DNA of 17,573 nucleotides from an uncultured Collinsella sp. GTDB lineage: Bacteria > Actinomycetota > Coriobacteriia > Coriobacteriales > Coriobacteriaceae. The notes under the pieces are model-generated. The model had not been told where the DNA came from and did not search any database. It was given only the letters and a program-made list of their open reading frames with translations. The translations under genes and the position numbers were made by a program. The stretch spans positions 1 to 17,573 of the forward strand of contig CAAEBN010000031.1 of NCBI GenBank assembly GCA_900754075.1. Reading direction: 5' to 3'. Shown piece by piece: positions 5,701 to 13,835 of this stretch (position 1 is the stretch's first letter; each line of letters starts with the position of its first letter).

Positions 5701-7168
5701 TATTACGCATCTGCGCTTCCATCTGGCGCAGCAAGTCCATATCGGACTTGGGGCCGCCCGTTCCCAGGCCGCCCATGCCGCCCAGGCCCATGGCATTCAG
5801 ACCGGGAATATTGGGCATGCGCATCTTCTTGCCCTTCTTACCCTTCTTGCCCTTCTTGCCGCCGGCCTGCGCCTGATTGGCCATCGTGCGCATGCGGCCC
5901 ATCATCTTATTCATCTCGCCCCACTGCTTCATAAGGCTATTGACCTCGGTGGGGGTCACGCCGGCGCCCTTGGCGATGCGGGCGCGGCGCTGGCCGTTGA
6001 TGATGGAGGGACGCAGACGCTCCTCCTTGGTCATCGACATGATGATGGCCTCGTTCTTGTCGAAGATGCCCTCGTCCAGGTTGCCACCCATCTGGTTGAG
6101 CGCGCGCTGGCCACCGGGAAGCATGCCCAGAATGCCCTTCATGCCGCCCATCTTCTTGACGGCCTTCATCTGGTCGAGCATGTCGTTCATGGTAAAGCCC
6201 TCGCGCAGCATGCGCTCGGCGGCCTCGAGCTGCTCGGCATCGGCGGCCTCCTGGGCCTTCTCGATAATGCCGACAACGTCGCCCATACCCAGAATGCGCT
6301 TGGCCATACGATCGGGGTAGAACGGCTCCAGCGAATCGGGCTTCTCGCCCATACTCACAAACTTGATGGGCTTGCCGGTCACCTGGCGCACGGAAAGCGC
6401 GCCGCCGCCACGGGCGTCACCGTCGAGCTTGGAGATGATCACGCCGTCAAAGTCGGTGCGCTCGGCGAAGGTCGAGACGACGTTGACGATATCCTGACCG
6501 GTCATGGCATCGACGACCATCAGCACCTGATCGGGCTTGACGGCCTTCTTGATGTCAACGGCCTCCTGCATCATCTGTTCGTCGATCTGAAGACGTCCGG
6601 CGGTATCGACGATGACCACGTCGCGCAGGTGGTCGACGGCCTCCTGGATGGCGCCCTTGGCGATATCGACCGGGTGCGCACCGTCGCCGCGGAAGACCGG
6701 TACGCCGATCTCGCCACCGAGCGTGGCCAGCTGGTCGGCAGCAGCGGGACGGTAGACGTCGCACGCGGCGAGCAACGGCGAGCGGCCCTGCTTCTTGAGC
6801 AGGTAGGCCAGCTTTACGGCAGCCGTGGTCTTACCGGAGCCCTGCAGACCCACAAGCATGATGACATTGGGAATGCGGTTGCTAAAGACGAGCTTGCTCT
6901 CGGTTGAGCCAAGCATCTCGGTGAGCTCGTCGAGCACGATCTTGACGACGTTTTGCGCCGGCGACAGCGACTCCATGACCTCGGCGGTCATGCAGCGCTC
7001 CTTGGTCTTGGCGACGAACTCCTTGACGACCTTAAAGTTAACGTCGGCCTCGAGCAGCGCCATGCGAATATCGCGCATGGCCGAGGTAATATCGGCCTCG
7101 GTCAGCTTGCCCTTGCCGCGCAGGCGGTCAAATGTGTCGTTGAGGCGATCGCTCAGGGAATCAAACAC
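5693..7168 (-). CDS. ffh: Signal recognition particle protein Ffh (SRP54)
   Basis: Ffh is the GTPase of the signal recognition particle. It binds 4.5S RNA and signal sequences of nascent membrane proteins and docks with FtsY, encoded just upstream. The 491-residue protein has the N domain (1-95) and the G domain, with GLQGSGKTT at 107-115, DTAGR at 188-192 and SKLDGD at 246-251. The methionine-rich M domain runs from about 310 to 432. A basic linker of four Gly-Lys-Lys units (437-448) and a Gly/Met-rich tail follow, making it longer than the roughly 450 residues of many Ffh proteins. The start is GTG 7168 with AAGGAG six bases upstream, overlapping the ftsY stop. It is the last gene of the long minus-strand cluster, which ends at the 5635-5670 hairpin. 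Confidence 0.96.
   Translation of the reverse strand: MFDSLSDRLNDTFDRLRGKGKLTEADITSAMRDIRMALLEADVNFKVVKEFVAKTKERCMTAEVMESLSPAQNVVKIVLDELTEMLGSTESKLVFSNRIPNVIMLVGLQGSGKTTAAVKLAYLLKKQGRSPLLAACDVYRPAAADQLATLGGEIGVPVFRGDGAHPVDIAKGAIQEAVDHLRDVVIVDTAGRLQIDEQMMQEAVDIKKAVKPDQVLMVVDAMTGQDIVNVVSTFAERTDFDGVIISKLDGDARGGGALSVRQVTGKPIKFVSMGEKPDSLEPFYPDRMAKRILGMGDVVGIIEKAQEAADAEQLEAAERMLREGFTMNDMLDQMKAVKKMGGMKGILGMLPGGQRALNQMGGNLDEGIFDKNEAIIMSMTKEERLRPSIINGQRRARIAKGAGVTPTEVNSLMKQWGEMNKMMGRMRTMANQAQAGGKKGKKGKKGKKMRMPNIPGLNAMGLGGMGGLGTGGPKSDMDLLRQMEAQMRNKK
5825..5860. repeat. Four tandem 9-bp units inside ffh
   Basis: The unit CTTCTTGCC (plus strand) occurs four times in a row, the second copy with A for G at one position. 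It encodes the Gly-Lys-Lys repeats of the Ffh linker. Slippage could change the number of units without changing the frame. Confidence 0.8.
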
Positions 7169-7178
7169 TAGTCACTCC

Positions 7179-8096
7179 TTAATTGGACTCGCCCACCAGG
7201 GCGCGGCAGAAATCTTTGGCATTGAACTCCTGCAGGTCATCGACCTGCTCGCCCACGCCCACGCGCAGGATCGGGAGCTTGAGTTTCTCGGCCACGGCCA
7301 TGGCGATACCGCCCTTAGCCGTGCCGTCGAGCTTAGTCATGATAATACCGTCCAGACCCAGCGCCTCGTTAAACTCGAGCGCCTGGTTCAGACCGTTTTG
7401 GCCCGTCGCGGCGTCGATCACAAGCACGACCGAAACCGGCATGGGACCGGCGGCCATATTGGCGGCGCGCTTACGGGTCACATTGACCACCTTGGCAAGC
7501 TCGCGCATGAGCTCAGGGCTCGTGTGCAGACGGCCGGCGGTATCGATGAGCACCAGGTCACTGCCGCGCTTATCGGCCTCGTCGAGCACGTCATAGCACA
7601 CGCTCGCCGGATCGGAGCCGCGGTCACGCTTGATAACCGGTACGCCGGCACGCTGCCCCCACACATCGAGCTGCTCGATGGCGGCGGCGCGGAAGGTGTC
7701 GGCAGAACCGATCACCACGTTCTTGCCGCGGGCAGCCATGGCGCTCGCGATCTTACCGACCGTCGTGGTCTTGCCGGCACCGTTAATGCCCACAAACAGC
7801 ACGCAGCTCGGCGTATCGGAGAACGGATCTCGCTCGATGGGCACAAAGTGCTGCTCAAGCTGCTCGGCCAGGGCACGGCGAAGCTGCGGAGCGGTCTTGA
7901 GGTTCTTCTTGGCCGCGGCATCGCGCAGGTCATCGGAGACCTTGATGGCGACCTCGGCGCCCATGTCACCCATGACGAGGGTGTCCTCCAGGTCCTCCCA
8001 AAAATCCTCGTCGACCTCGCCGCCAAAGTAGAAGACCTCGTTGAGGGCCTCGCGGCTGCGCTCAAGTCCGCGCGAGAGAGCATCGAAGAATCCCAT
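7179..8096 (-). CDS. ftsY: Signal recognition particle receptor FtsY
   Basis: FtsY is the membrane-associated GTPase that receives the ribosome-SRP complex and hands it to the Sec translocon. The 305-residue protein has the N domain (about 1-92) and a G domain with GINGAGKTTT at 103-112, DTFRAAAIEQL at 133-143, DTAGR at 185-189 and TKLDGTAKGG at 254-263. It lacks the long acidic A domain of E. coli FtsY and starts with an amphipathic MGFFDALSRGL, which probably serves as membrane anchor. The ATG at 8096 shares one base with the smc stop codon (TAATG), implying coupled translation. Its own stop overlaps the ffh ribosome binding site, so smc, ftsY and ffh form one tightly packed unit. Confidence 0.96.
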   Translation of the reverse strand: MGFFDALSRGLERSREALNEVFYFGGEVDEDFWEDLEDTLVMGDMGAEVAIKVSDDLRDAAAKKNLKTAPQLRRALAEQLEQHFVPIERDPFSDTPSCVLFVGINGAGKTTTVGKIASAMAARGKNVVIGSADTFRAAAIEQLDVWGQRAGVPVIKRDRGSDPASVCYDVLDEADKRGSDLVLIDTAGRLHTSPELMRELAKVVNVTRKRAANMAAGPMPVSVVLVIDAATGQNGLNQALEFNEALGLDGIIMTKLDGTAKGGIAMAVAEKLKLPILRVGVGEQVDDLQEFNAKDFCRALVGESN

Positions 8097-11000
8097 TATG
8101 CATTCACGACCTTTCCGGTTTCGCGATCGAGTTTTTGCGAGACGACGCGACTGACGCCGTCGGCTTGCATCGAGACGCCATAGAGAACGTCAGCGTCCTC
8201 CATAGTACGGCGCTGGTGCGAGATAACCAAGAGCTGCGTATCGGAACGCAACACATCGAGCGCGCCGATGAGCTTGGACAGGTTGGCGTCATCGAGTGCC
8301 GCCTCGACCTCGTCCAGTACATAGAACGGCACCGTGCGCGTGCGGTACACGGCAAAGAGCAGGGCGAGCGCCGTCAGGCTCTTCTCGCCGCCCGACATGA
8401 GCATCATCTTGGTGATGCGCTTGCCGCGCGGCTGCGCCACAACCTCGATACCCGTCTCGGCAGGATGCTCGGGATCGGTCATCTCCAGATGAGCCTGACC
8501 GCCCGGGAAGAGCATAGCGAAGATCTCGCGGAAGTTCGCGTCGACCTTCTCAAACGTCACCAGGAACGCCTTGCGCATCTTGCGATCAATGGCCACCGTG
8601 ATCTTGGTGAGCGCCTTGCGCGCACTCTCCAGATCGGCCAACTGCTCCTCGATGTAGTCGGCGCGGCGCTTGAGCTGCTCGTATTCCTCCATGGCAACCT
8701 GGTTCACGGGGCCCAGATTGTTAATCTGACGCACGAGCTGGTTGAGCTCGCGCTCGGCGGCGTCGCGGTCGGTGGGAGCAGGAAGCATGAGCGCTTCCTC
8801 GAGCACCGTGGTGCCATCGGCGGTAATGGCCTTGATGGCCGCCTCTACCTGCACCTCGAGCTTGCCACGCGCGACCTTGAACTCGTTTTGCGTGGCGGAG
8901 GCGGTATCAACCCGCTCCTTAGCGCGGGCAACCTCTGCCTTGGCATCCTCGATGGTCTTCTTGAGCGAAGCGGAGTCCGCCTCCTCCAGAGAGGCCTGGT
9001 CACGCAGGCGCGCGGCCCAATCCGACGCGCGCTCCAGCAGGGCCGAATAGCGCTCATGCATGGGGTCGACGCGCAGGCGCAGCAGCTCGAGCGAGCGCGA
9101 AGCCTGGCGTGTTCCGCGGATACGACGGTCGATGCCCTCAAGACGATGCTCCAGGTCGGGCACGCGGCCCTTCAGCGAACGCAGGCGTTCACTCGTCTGG
9201 GCTAGGCGAACCTTGGCGTCGGCGAGCTTGCCGGCAGCCTCGGAATCGTCACGGCGAACGCGGTCGAGTTCGTCGTTGGCCTCGGCAATCTGCAAGCCCA
9301 GATCGCTTGCCTGCGCGCGAGCCTCGTCACGCGAACGGGTGAGCTCGTCCACGCGCGGGCGCGAAGCGCGAACGGCCTCGGAGGCCTGCTCGCGGCGCTT
9401 GGAGATGCGCACGCGCTCGACCTCGGCATTGTTGGCGCTTTGCTCCAAGCGGCCAATCTCGGAGAGCAGCGAGCGTCGCTCGCCTTCAAGACGGGCGATC
9501 TCGCCGGCGGCATCGCCCTCAGCGGCACGCGCTTCCTCAACGGCCGCATTGGCCTCGACGACCTGATCCGACACATGCTCAAACACGGCAGCCAGATCGG
9601 GCTCAAGCCCCTCCAGCTCGCGAATGCGACGCTTACGCTCCAGAGCACCCGACGCCTCGCCGGCATCGAGGCCCACACGCACCAGGCCGCCACAGCTTAC
9701 GCGGGCGCCATCGGGAGTCACATAGGTCACACCGTCAACGACAGGCGCAGCCAGCGCGGCAGCCAAGTCATCGACCACGTAATAGCCGCCGAGCAGCGCC
9801 TCGACGACGGGTCCGTAGCCTGCCCGCACGGACAGACGATCAACCAGGCGAGTACCGGCAGCGCCCTCGGCGGCAGCAGAGCCGCTCACGCCGCGCGCCA
9901 CCAGCAGCGCCTCGCCCGAGGCCTTCTTCTGGTCCAGAGCGGCACGACCGGCACGCTCAAGCGAGGACGTATCGTCAAACAGCAGCGCATCGATATCGCC
10001 GGCGAGCAATTGCTCAACCAGGCCCTCAAGCTCGCGCGGGGCCTCGAGCACGTCACCCAGACGACCCAAGACATCGTCGCCGAGCGCGCCCACCAGACGG
10101 CTCACGAGCGGCGAGCTGTCGGCCATGCGGGCATCGAGTTTCTTTTGGCTGGCAAGCTCCGAGCGCACCTCGGAGAGCCTGTTACGCGCTTCACTCTCGC
10201 GGGCACGCAGGTCCTTCAGGGCCGCGCGTGCCGCCTCGGTGGCCTCACGCGCATCGACCTGAGCCTGACGCGACTCCTCAAGGGCGCTCTCAAGCTCCTC
10301 GGCGCGGTCGCGACGGCTCTCGAGCGAGGCCGCGACCTCCTCGAGCTGCTCGTCAATCTGCTCCAGGCGCGAGGCATACATGTTGTCCTCGACCTCGGCA
10401 TTGCTCAAGGAATCCTTCACCTTGGCGAGCTCGAGCGCGGCGTTATCGGCTACGCGCTGCACATCGCGTTGCTCGCGCGTAAGCTGCGAAATCTGATTGT
10501 CGAGCGCCACGCGCCGCTCGTGGAGCTCGGCGGCGGCAGGACCAGCGGCGTCAACGTCCTCCTGGGCCTGCATGTGCGCACCGGTCACTTCCTCAAGCTG
10601 CGCACGCGCGTCCTCGAGCTCCTCGACCACGCGACGTCGCTGATGCTCGGAGCTCGAAATCTGCCCGCGCATGTCAGACAGGCGCGACACCATGTTGTGG
10701 CCCTTTTCTTCGAGCAGGCGCATGTCGGAGTTAATGCGGCCGACCACATCTTGCATATGACGGCGCTGCTCGCCCAGATCGCCCACAAACAGGCCCTTTT
10801 CCTCGAGCATGACCTGAAGCTTCTCGAGCTCGCGCTCCTTTTCGCCCAAGCGGTACTGCGCAAGCTCCAGCTCGGCGGCACCTTCCTTGGAACGGCTCTC
10901 CAGGTCATTCCACTGCGACTGCAGCGAACGCAGCTCGTCGACGGCTAGCATCTGCGTAAGCTCGTTCGCGCGCGAGGACAGCTCTTTGTACTTGCGCGCG

Positions 11001-11632
11001 CGATCGACCTGACGCTCCAACGGTCGCAGCTGACGGGCGATTTCCTTATTGATGTCGCGGGCACGCGTCAGGTGCTCGTCCATCGACTTAATCTTTTTGA
11101 GCGCACGCTCCTTGCGGCGCTTGTGCTTGGAGATGCCGGCGGCCTCCTCGATGAGGGCACGGCGTTCCTCGGGGCGGCTCTGCAAAATGGCGTCGAGCTT
11201 GCCCTGGCTGATGATGGAATGCGTATCCTTGCCCAGGCCCGAATCGTGCAGGATGTCCTGAATGTCCATCAGGCGGCACGGACTCGAGTTGATGAGGTAC
11301 TCGCTTTCGCCCGAGCGATACATGCGACGGGTGATGGCGACCTCGTCAAAATCGACGGGCAGCATATGGTCCGAGTTATCGAGCACCAACGTGACCTCGG
11401 CGACACCCACCGGCTTGCGCGCTGACGAGCCCGAGAAGATGACATCCTCCATGGCCTGACCGCGCAGCTGCTTGGCGCTCTGCTCGCCCAGGACCCACAG
11501 AATCGAGTCAGAGATGTTCGATTTTCCCGAGCCATTGGGACCGACGATGACGGTCAGGCCCGGCTCAAACGTCATATGGGCGCGGTCGGCAAACGACTTG
11601 AACCCTTTGAGCGTGAGGGACTTGAGATACAC
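8096..11632 (-). CDS. smc: Chromosome segregation protein SMC
   Basis: SMC forms a ring-shaped ATPase dimer with ScpA and ScpB that compacts and separates sister chromosomes. The 1178-residue protein has the full family plan. Walker A GPNGSGKS lies at 31-38. A long coiled coil spans about 165-500, and a hinge about 505-660 ends with GLVRVG. A second coiled coil runs to about 1010. The ABC signature LMSGGEKS starts at 1078 and Walker B VLDE is at 1105-1108. Length matches bacterial SMC (about 1150-1190). The start is GTG 11632 with GAGG only about four bases upstream, ten bases after the rnc stop. scpA and scpB are not in the window. In many actinobacteria mutM lies between rnc and smc; here it is absent. 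Confidence 0.97.
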   Translation of the reverse strand: MYLKSLTLKGFKSFADRAHMTFEPGLTVIVGPNGSGKSNISDSILWVLGEQSAKQLRGQAMEDVIFSGSSARKPVGVAEVTLVLDNSDHMLPVDFDEVAITRRMYRSGESEYLINSSPCRLMDIQDILHDSGLGKDTHSIISQGKLDAILQSRPEERRALIEEAAGISKHKRRKERALKKIKSMDEHLTRARDINKEIARQLRPLERQVDRARKYKELSSRANELTQMLAVDELRSLQSQWNDLESRSKEGAAELELAQYRLGEKERELEKLQVMLEEKGLFVGDLGEQRRHMQDVVGRINSDMRLLEEKGHNMVSRLSDMRGQISSSEHQRRRVVEELEDARAQLEEVTGAHMQAQEDVDAAGPAAAELHERRVALDNQISQLTREQRDVQRVADNAALELAKVKDSLSNAEVEDNMYASRLEQIDEQLEEVAASLESRRDRAEELESALEESRQAQVDAREATEAARAALKDLRARESEARNRLSEVRSELASQKKLDARMADSSPLVSRLVGALGDDVLGRLGDVLEAPRELEGLVEQLLAGDIDALLFDDTSSLERAGRAALDQKKASGEALLVARGVSGSAAAEGAAGTRLVDRLSVRAGYGPVVEALLGGYYVVDDLAAALAAPVVDGVTYVTPDGARVSCGGLVRVGLDAGEASGALERKRRIRELEGLEPDLAAVFEHVSDQVVEANAAVEEARAAEGDAAGEIARLEGERRSLLSEIGRLEQSANNAEVERVRISKRREQASEAVRASRPRVDELTRSRDEARAQASDLGLQIAEANDELDRVRRDDSEAAGKLADAKVRLAQTSERLRSLKGRVPDLEHRLEGIDRRIRGTRQASRSLELLRLRVDPMHERYSALLERASDWAARLRDQASLEEADSASLKKTIEDAKAEVARAKERVDTASATQNEFKVARGKLEVQVEAAIKAITADGTTVLEEALMLPAPTDRDAAERELNQLVRQINNLGPVNQVAMEEYEQLKRRADYIEEQLADLESARKALTKITVAIDRKMRKAFLVTFEKVDANFREIFAMLFPGGQAHLEMTDPEHPAETGIEVVAQPRGKRITKMMLMSGGEKSLTALALLFAVYRTRTVPFYVLDEVEAALDDANLSKLIGALDVLRSDTQLLVISHQRRTMEDADVLYGVSMQADGVSRVVSQKLDRETGKVVNA

Positions 11633-11642
11633 GGTTCCTCGC

Positions 11643-12368
11643 TTACACGTGCTTCTTGTTCAGAATCACGCCGTTGGTGGTGTAACCCATGCGGTCGAGT
11701 GCTTCGAGCGCGGCGGCTCCCTCGGCTTCTTTCTTTGAGGAGCCGGAGCCGCGACCCTGACGAATACCATCGATCAAAACCACGGCGGTAAAGGTGGGCG
11801 CATGCGCCGGGCCCTCGGAGCCAACGAGCTTGTACGCCGGGGGCTCGTGACCGTCGGCTTGCACACACTCCTGCAAAAACGACTTGGGGTTCGCAGGATG
11901 CTCGGCACGCTCGGAAGCCAAATGCGGCTTAAGCGTACGATGGATAAACTCCGCTGCGGCATCCCAGCCGGCATCCAGGTACAGTGCGCCCACGAGCGAC
12001 TCGTAGACGTTCTCGAGCGCCGAATGCAGGCCGCGCGCACCGGTACCGGTCTCGGAGGCACCAAAGATGATGATGTCGTCGATGCCCAGCTCGTGAGAAA
12101 CCTCGGACAGCGTAGCGCCCGAGACAAGCGACACCTTCAGGCGTGTGAGCTTGCCCTCGTCAAACTCCGGATAGGACTCAAACAGGGAGCGTGCGACCAC
12201 GGCGCCCAAAATGGAATCGCCCAAGAACTCAAGGCGCTCATAGCTGGCAGAAACCGGCTGGCCTTCAACTGCCGAGGGATGCGTAAGGGCCGCGCGCAGC
12301 AGCACCTTATTATTGAACTCGTGGCCCAGAATTTCCTGGGCGCGCGTAAGTCGTTCAGACAAAGCCAA
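11643..12368 (-). CDS. rnc: Ribonuclease III
   Basis: RNase III cuts double-stranded RNA and processes rRNA precursors and some mRNAs. The 241-residue protein has the endonuclease domain with signature ERLEFLGDS at 44-52 (Glu44, Glu47 and Asp51) and ENVYESLVGALYLD at 119-132. A double-stranded-RNA-binding domain follows from about 160 to 228. At the D-X-X-E metal-ligand motif (E. coli Asp114/Glu117) this protein reads Asn120-Val-Tyr-Glu123, so the Asp is replaced by Asn while the Glu is kept. The start appears to be TTG 12368, preceded by GGAGG at eight bases. That site lies across the end of acpP, whose stop codon is 3 bases away. The order acpP-rnc-smc is common in Gram-positive genomes. 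Confidence 0.95.
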   Translation of the reverse strand: MALSERLTRAQEILGHEFNNKVLLRAALTHPSAVEGQPVSASYERLEFLGDSILGAVVARSLFESYPEFDEGKLTRLKVSLVSGATLSEVSHELGIDDIIIFGASETGTGARGLHSALENVYESLVGALYLDAGWDAAAEFIHRTLKPHLASERAEHPANPKSFLQECVQADGHEPPAYKLVGSEGPAHAPTFTAVVLIDGIRQGRGSGSSKKEAEGAAALEALDRMGYTTNGVILNKKHV

Positions 12369-12371
12369 GAC

Positions 12372-12614
12372 CTAGGCCTCCCTGGCGTTTTCGATGGCGT
12401 CGACGGCGTCGGCGACAGAGTTGAGCGAGAGCAGCGTCTCGTCATCGATCTCGAGGTTGAACTCGTCCTCGATAGCCGTAACTAGCTGAAGGCGCTCGAG
12501 CGAGTTGGCATCGAGGTCGTCAAAGGTGGTCTCATCGCTAATTTCGGCAACATCGACGCCCAGAACGTCAGCAGCGACCTCGGCGATCTTGTCGAAGATT
12601 TCGGAGCGGTCCAT
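12372..12614 (-). CDS. acpP: Acyl carrier protein
   Basis: The 80-residue acidic protein carries growing fatty-acyl chains on a 4'-phosphopantetheine arm. Ser38 in LDANSLERLQL is at the attachment position. The usual DSL motif reads NSL here, with Asn37 in place of Asp. The rest, DEFNLEIDDETLLSLNSVADAVDAIE, is typical of bacterial ACP. ATG 12614 is preceded by AGAGGA at six bases; the frame stays open upstream to 12704 but without a ribosome binding site or similarity. It lies between plsX, which uses acyl-ACP, and rnc, and its product is made ready by a CoA-dependent synthase outside the window. A 22-bp palindrome with a T-rich 3' side lies 36 bases upstream, in the probable leader. Confidence 0.92.
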   Translation of the reverse strand: MDRSEIFDKIAEVAADVLGVDVAEISDETTFDDLDANSLERLQLVTAIEDEFNLEIDDETLLSLNSVADAVDAIENAREA

Positions 12615-12650
12615 AGCGCTTCCTCTCATAGTGCATGAATACCAAAAGAA

Positions 12651-12672
12651 TGGTACCGCCCGGGCGGTACCA
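12651..12672 (-). terminator. 22-bp perfect palindrome with T-rich tail between plsX and acpP
   Basis: The sequence around GGTACCGCCC/GGGCGGTACC is a perfect palindrome. On the minus strand it is followed by TTCTTTTGG, as in a rho-independent terminator. It lies 57 bases after the plsX stop and 36 bases before the acpP ATG. A promoter for acpP must therefore lie upstream of it or acpP depends on read-through, making this a terminator or attenuator. Confidence 0.6.
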
Positions 12673-12685
12673 AGACACGGTTCTG

Positions 12686-12691
12686 ATTCTA
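12686..12691 (-). promoter_or_regulatory. Possible -10 box upstream of the acpP leader hairpin
   Basis: TAGAAT on the minus strand (12691-12686) would start transcription near 12679, placing the 22-bp palindrome in the first 30 bases of the acpP leader. The -35 region is poor. Confidence 0.28.
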
Positions 12692-12728
12692 CCCCACGAC
12701 GCACGCCCCGAGGCGCATAACGCCGCTG

Positions 12729-13748
12729 TTATAAAACGATACCGTCCATGGAGTTGGCGACGTTCTCGACCAGCCCGGCGCGCACGGCTTCGGCCGCCGC
12801 GAGCGTACCGTTTTTAACAGCCTCGACCGAGGTGGCGCCATGGCCGATCAGGACCACGCCGCGCAGGCCCAGAAGAATCGCGCCGCCCTTGGCGTCGCCA
12901 GAGAGCTTGGCCTTAATCTCGCGCATCTGCTTTTTGATGAGCAGCGCGGCGATCTTGGTGCCGAGCGATGACATAAAGACACCCTTGAGCTCCTGCAGCA
13001 AAAACTTGGCAGCGCCCTCGGTGGCCTTGAGCGCGATGTTACCCGACATGCCGTCGGCGACCACGACGTCAAAATTGCCCGACGTAAGATCGGTGCCCTC
13101 GCAGTTACCAACAAAGCCGGGAACGGCGGCTTTCATGGCCGGGAAGCAGGCCTTGGTAAAGTTGGAGCCCTTCTCGTCCTCGGTGCCGTTACCAAGCAGG
13201 CCCACGCGGGGATGCTCGATGCCCAGGACGACGCGGGCATAGGCGCTACCCATCTGGGCAAAACGCACCATGTCATCGACCTCGACATCGGGGTTGGCGC
13301 CCATATCGCACAGCACCGTCAGACCGCCGGCACGATTGGGCAGCGCATTGGTCAGACAGGGACGCACCGGCTGCTTCTTACCTTCGGCCATATATCTAAA
13401 CGGCGTCACGTAGGCAGTAGCCGCGGCGGTCATGGCGCCGGTGGAGCCGGCGGAGAAGAACGCGTCCGCATTTCCCTTCTTGATGGCGCGGCACGACAGC
13501 ACGATCGAAGACTTGCGTTTGGTCATCACGGCGCGAATGGGATCGTCATCCATGGCGATAACGTCGGGTGCCTCAAGGGCCTCAACACGTGCGTGGGAAG
13601 CAGCAAAGGGATTGACGATTTCGGCGGGGCCAGCTGCCAAGACCTCGATATCGGGATCGGCGGCAAGCGCAGCCTCGATACCATCGAGAACAACCTGAGG
13701 TTTCTCGTCTCCGCCCACAACGTCTACACAAACGCGAACGTTACTCAT
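12729..13748 (-). CDS. plsX: Phosphate acyltransferase PlsX
   Basis: PlsX converts acyl-ACP to acyl-phosphate, the acyl donor for PlsY in the first step of phospholipid synthesis. It is a peripheral membrane enzyme. The 339-residue protein opens with VRVCVDVVGGDEKP, where most family members read MGGD. It also has SAGSTGAM (usually SAGNTGA), DMGANPDV, LLGNGTEDEKG and a C-terminal GVVLIGHGATS. Length fits (about 330-345). ATG 13748 is seven bases after AAGGAG (13761-13756). An in-frame ATG at 13754 is only one base from that site and less likely. The gene follows rpmF, an order seen in many bacteria, but a terminator-like hairpin lies directly before its ribosome binding site. acpP follows downstream. 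Confidence 0.95.
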   Translation of the reverse strand: MSNVRVCVDVVGGDEKPQVVLDGIEAALAADPDIEVLAAGPAEIVNPFAASHARVEALEAPDVIAMDDDPIRAVMTKRKSSIVLSCRAIKKGNADAFFSAGSTGAMTAAATAYVTPFRYMAEGKKQPVRPCLTNALPNRAGGLTVLCDMGANPDVEVDDMVRFAQMGSAYARVVLGIEHPRVGLLGNGTEDEKGSNFTKACFPAMKAAVPGFVGNCEGTDLTSGNFDVVVADGMSGNIALKATEGAAKFLLQELKGVFMSSLGTKIAALLIKKQMREIKAKLSGDAKGGAILLGLRGVVLIGHGATSVEAVKNGTLAAAEAVRAGLVENVANSMDGIVL

Positions 13749-13765
13749 ATACATGCTCCTTATAC

Positions 13766-13795
13766 AAAAATGGCCGACTCATTGAGCCGGCCATT
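13766..13795 (-). terminator. Rho-independent terminator or attenuator between rpmF and plsX
   Basis: On the minus strand AAUGGCCG-G-CUC, loop AAU, GAG-U-CGGCCAUU forms a 12-bp stem (13795-13769) with one G-U pair. It runs into five T (13770-13766). It is the best intrinsic terminator shape in the window. Its T-run ends four bases before the plsX ribosome binding site at 13761, leaving no room for a promoter after it. Confidence 0.8.
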
Positions 13796-13835
13796 GTGGT
13801 TCCATTTGGAACGGCATCGCATCCAGAGTATACCG

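Noticed and set aside
4948..5796. 282-codon minus-strand open frame opposite the DUF134 fusion gene
   Set aside because: It runs through the terminator hairpin and the ffh end and shows no domain. The plus-strand gene explains the region.
6825..8183. 452-codon plus-strand open frame opposite ffh and ftsY
   Set aside because: It spans two clear minus-strand genes and their junction and has no family similarity.
9440..10948. 502-codon plus-strand open frame opposite smc
   Set aside because: It is the antisense of the smc coiled-coil region. High GC at codon third positions keeps antisense frames open; there is no ribosome binding site and no recognisable domain.
12645..12680. Possible T-box element because of GGTACCGC
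   Set aside because: The sequence is a symmetric palindrome, without a specifier stem or the longer T-box consensus, and the downstream gene is acpP, not an aminoacyl-tRNA or amino-acid gene.
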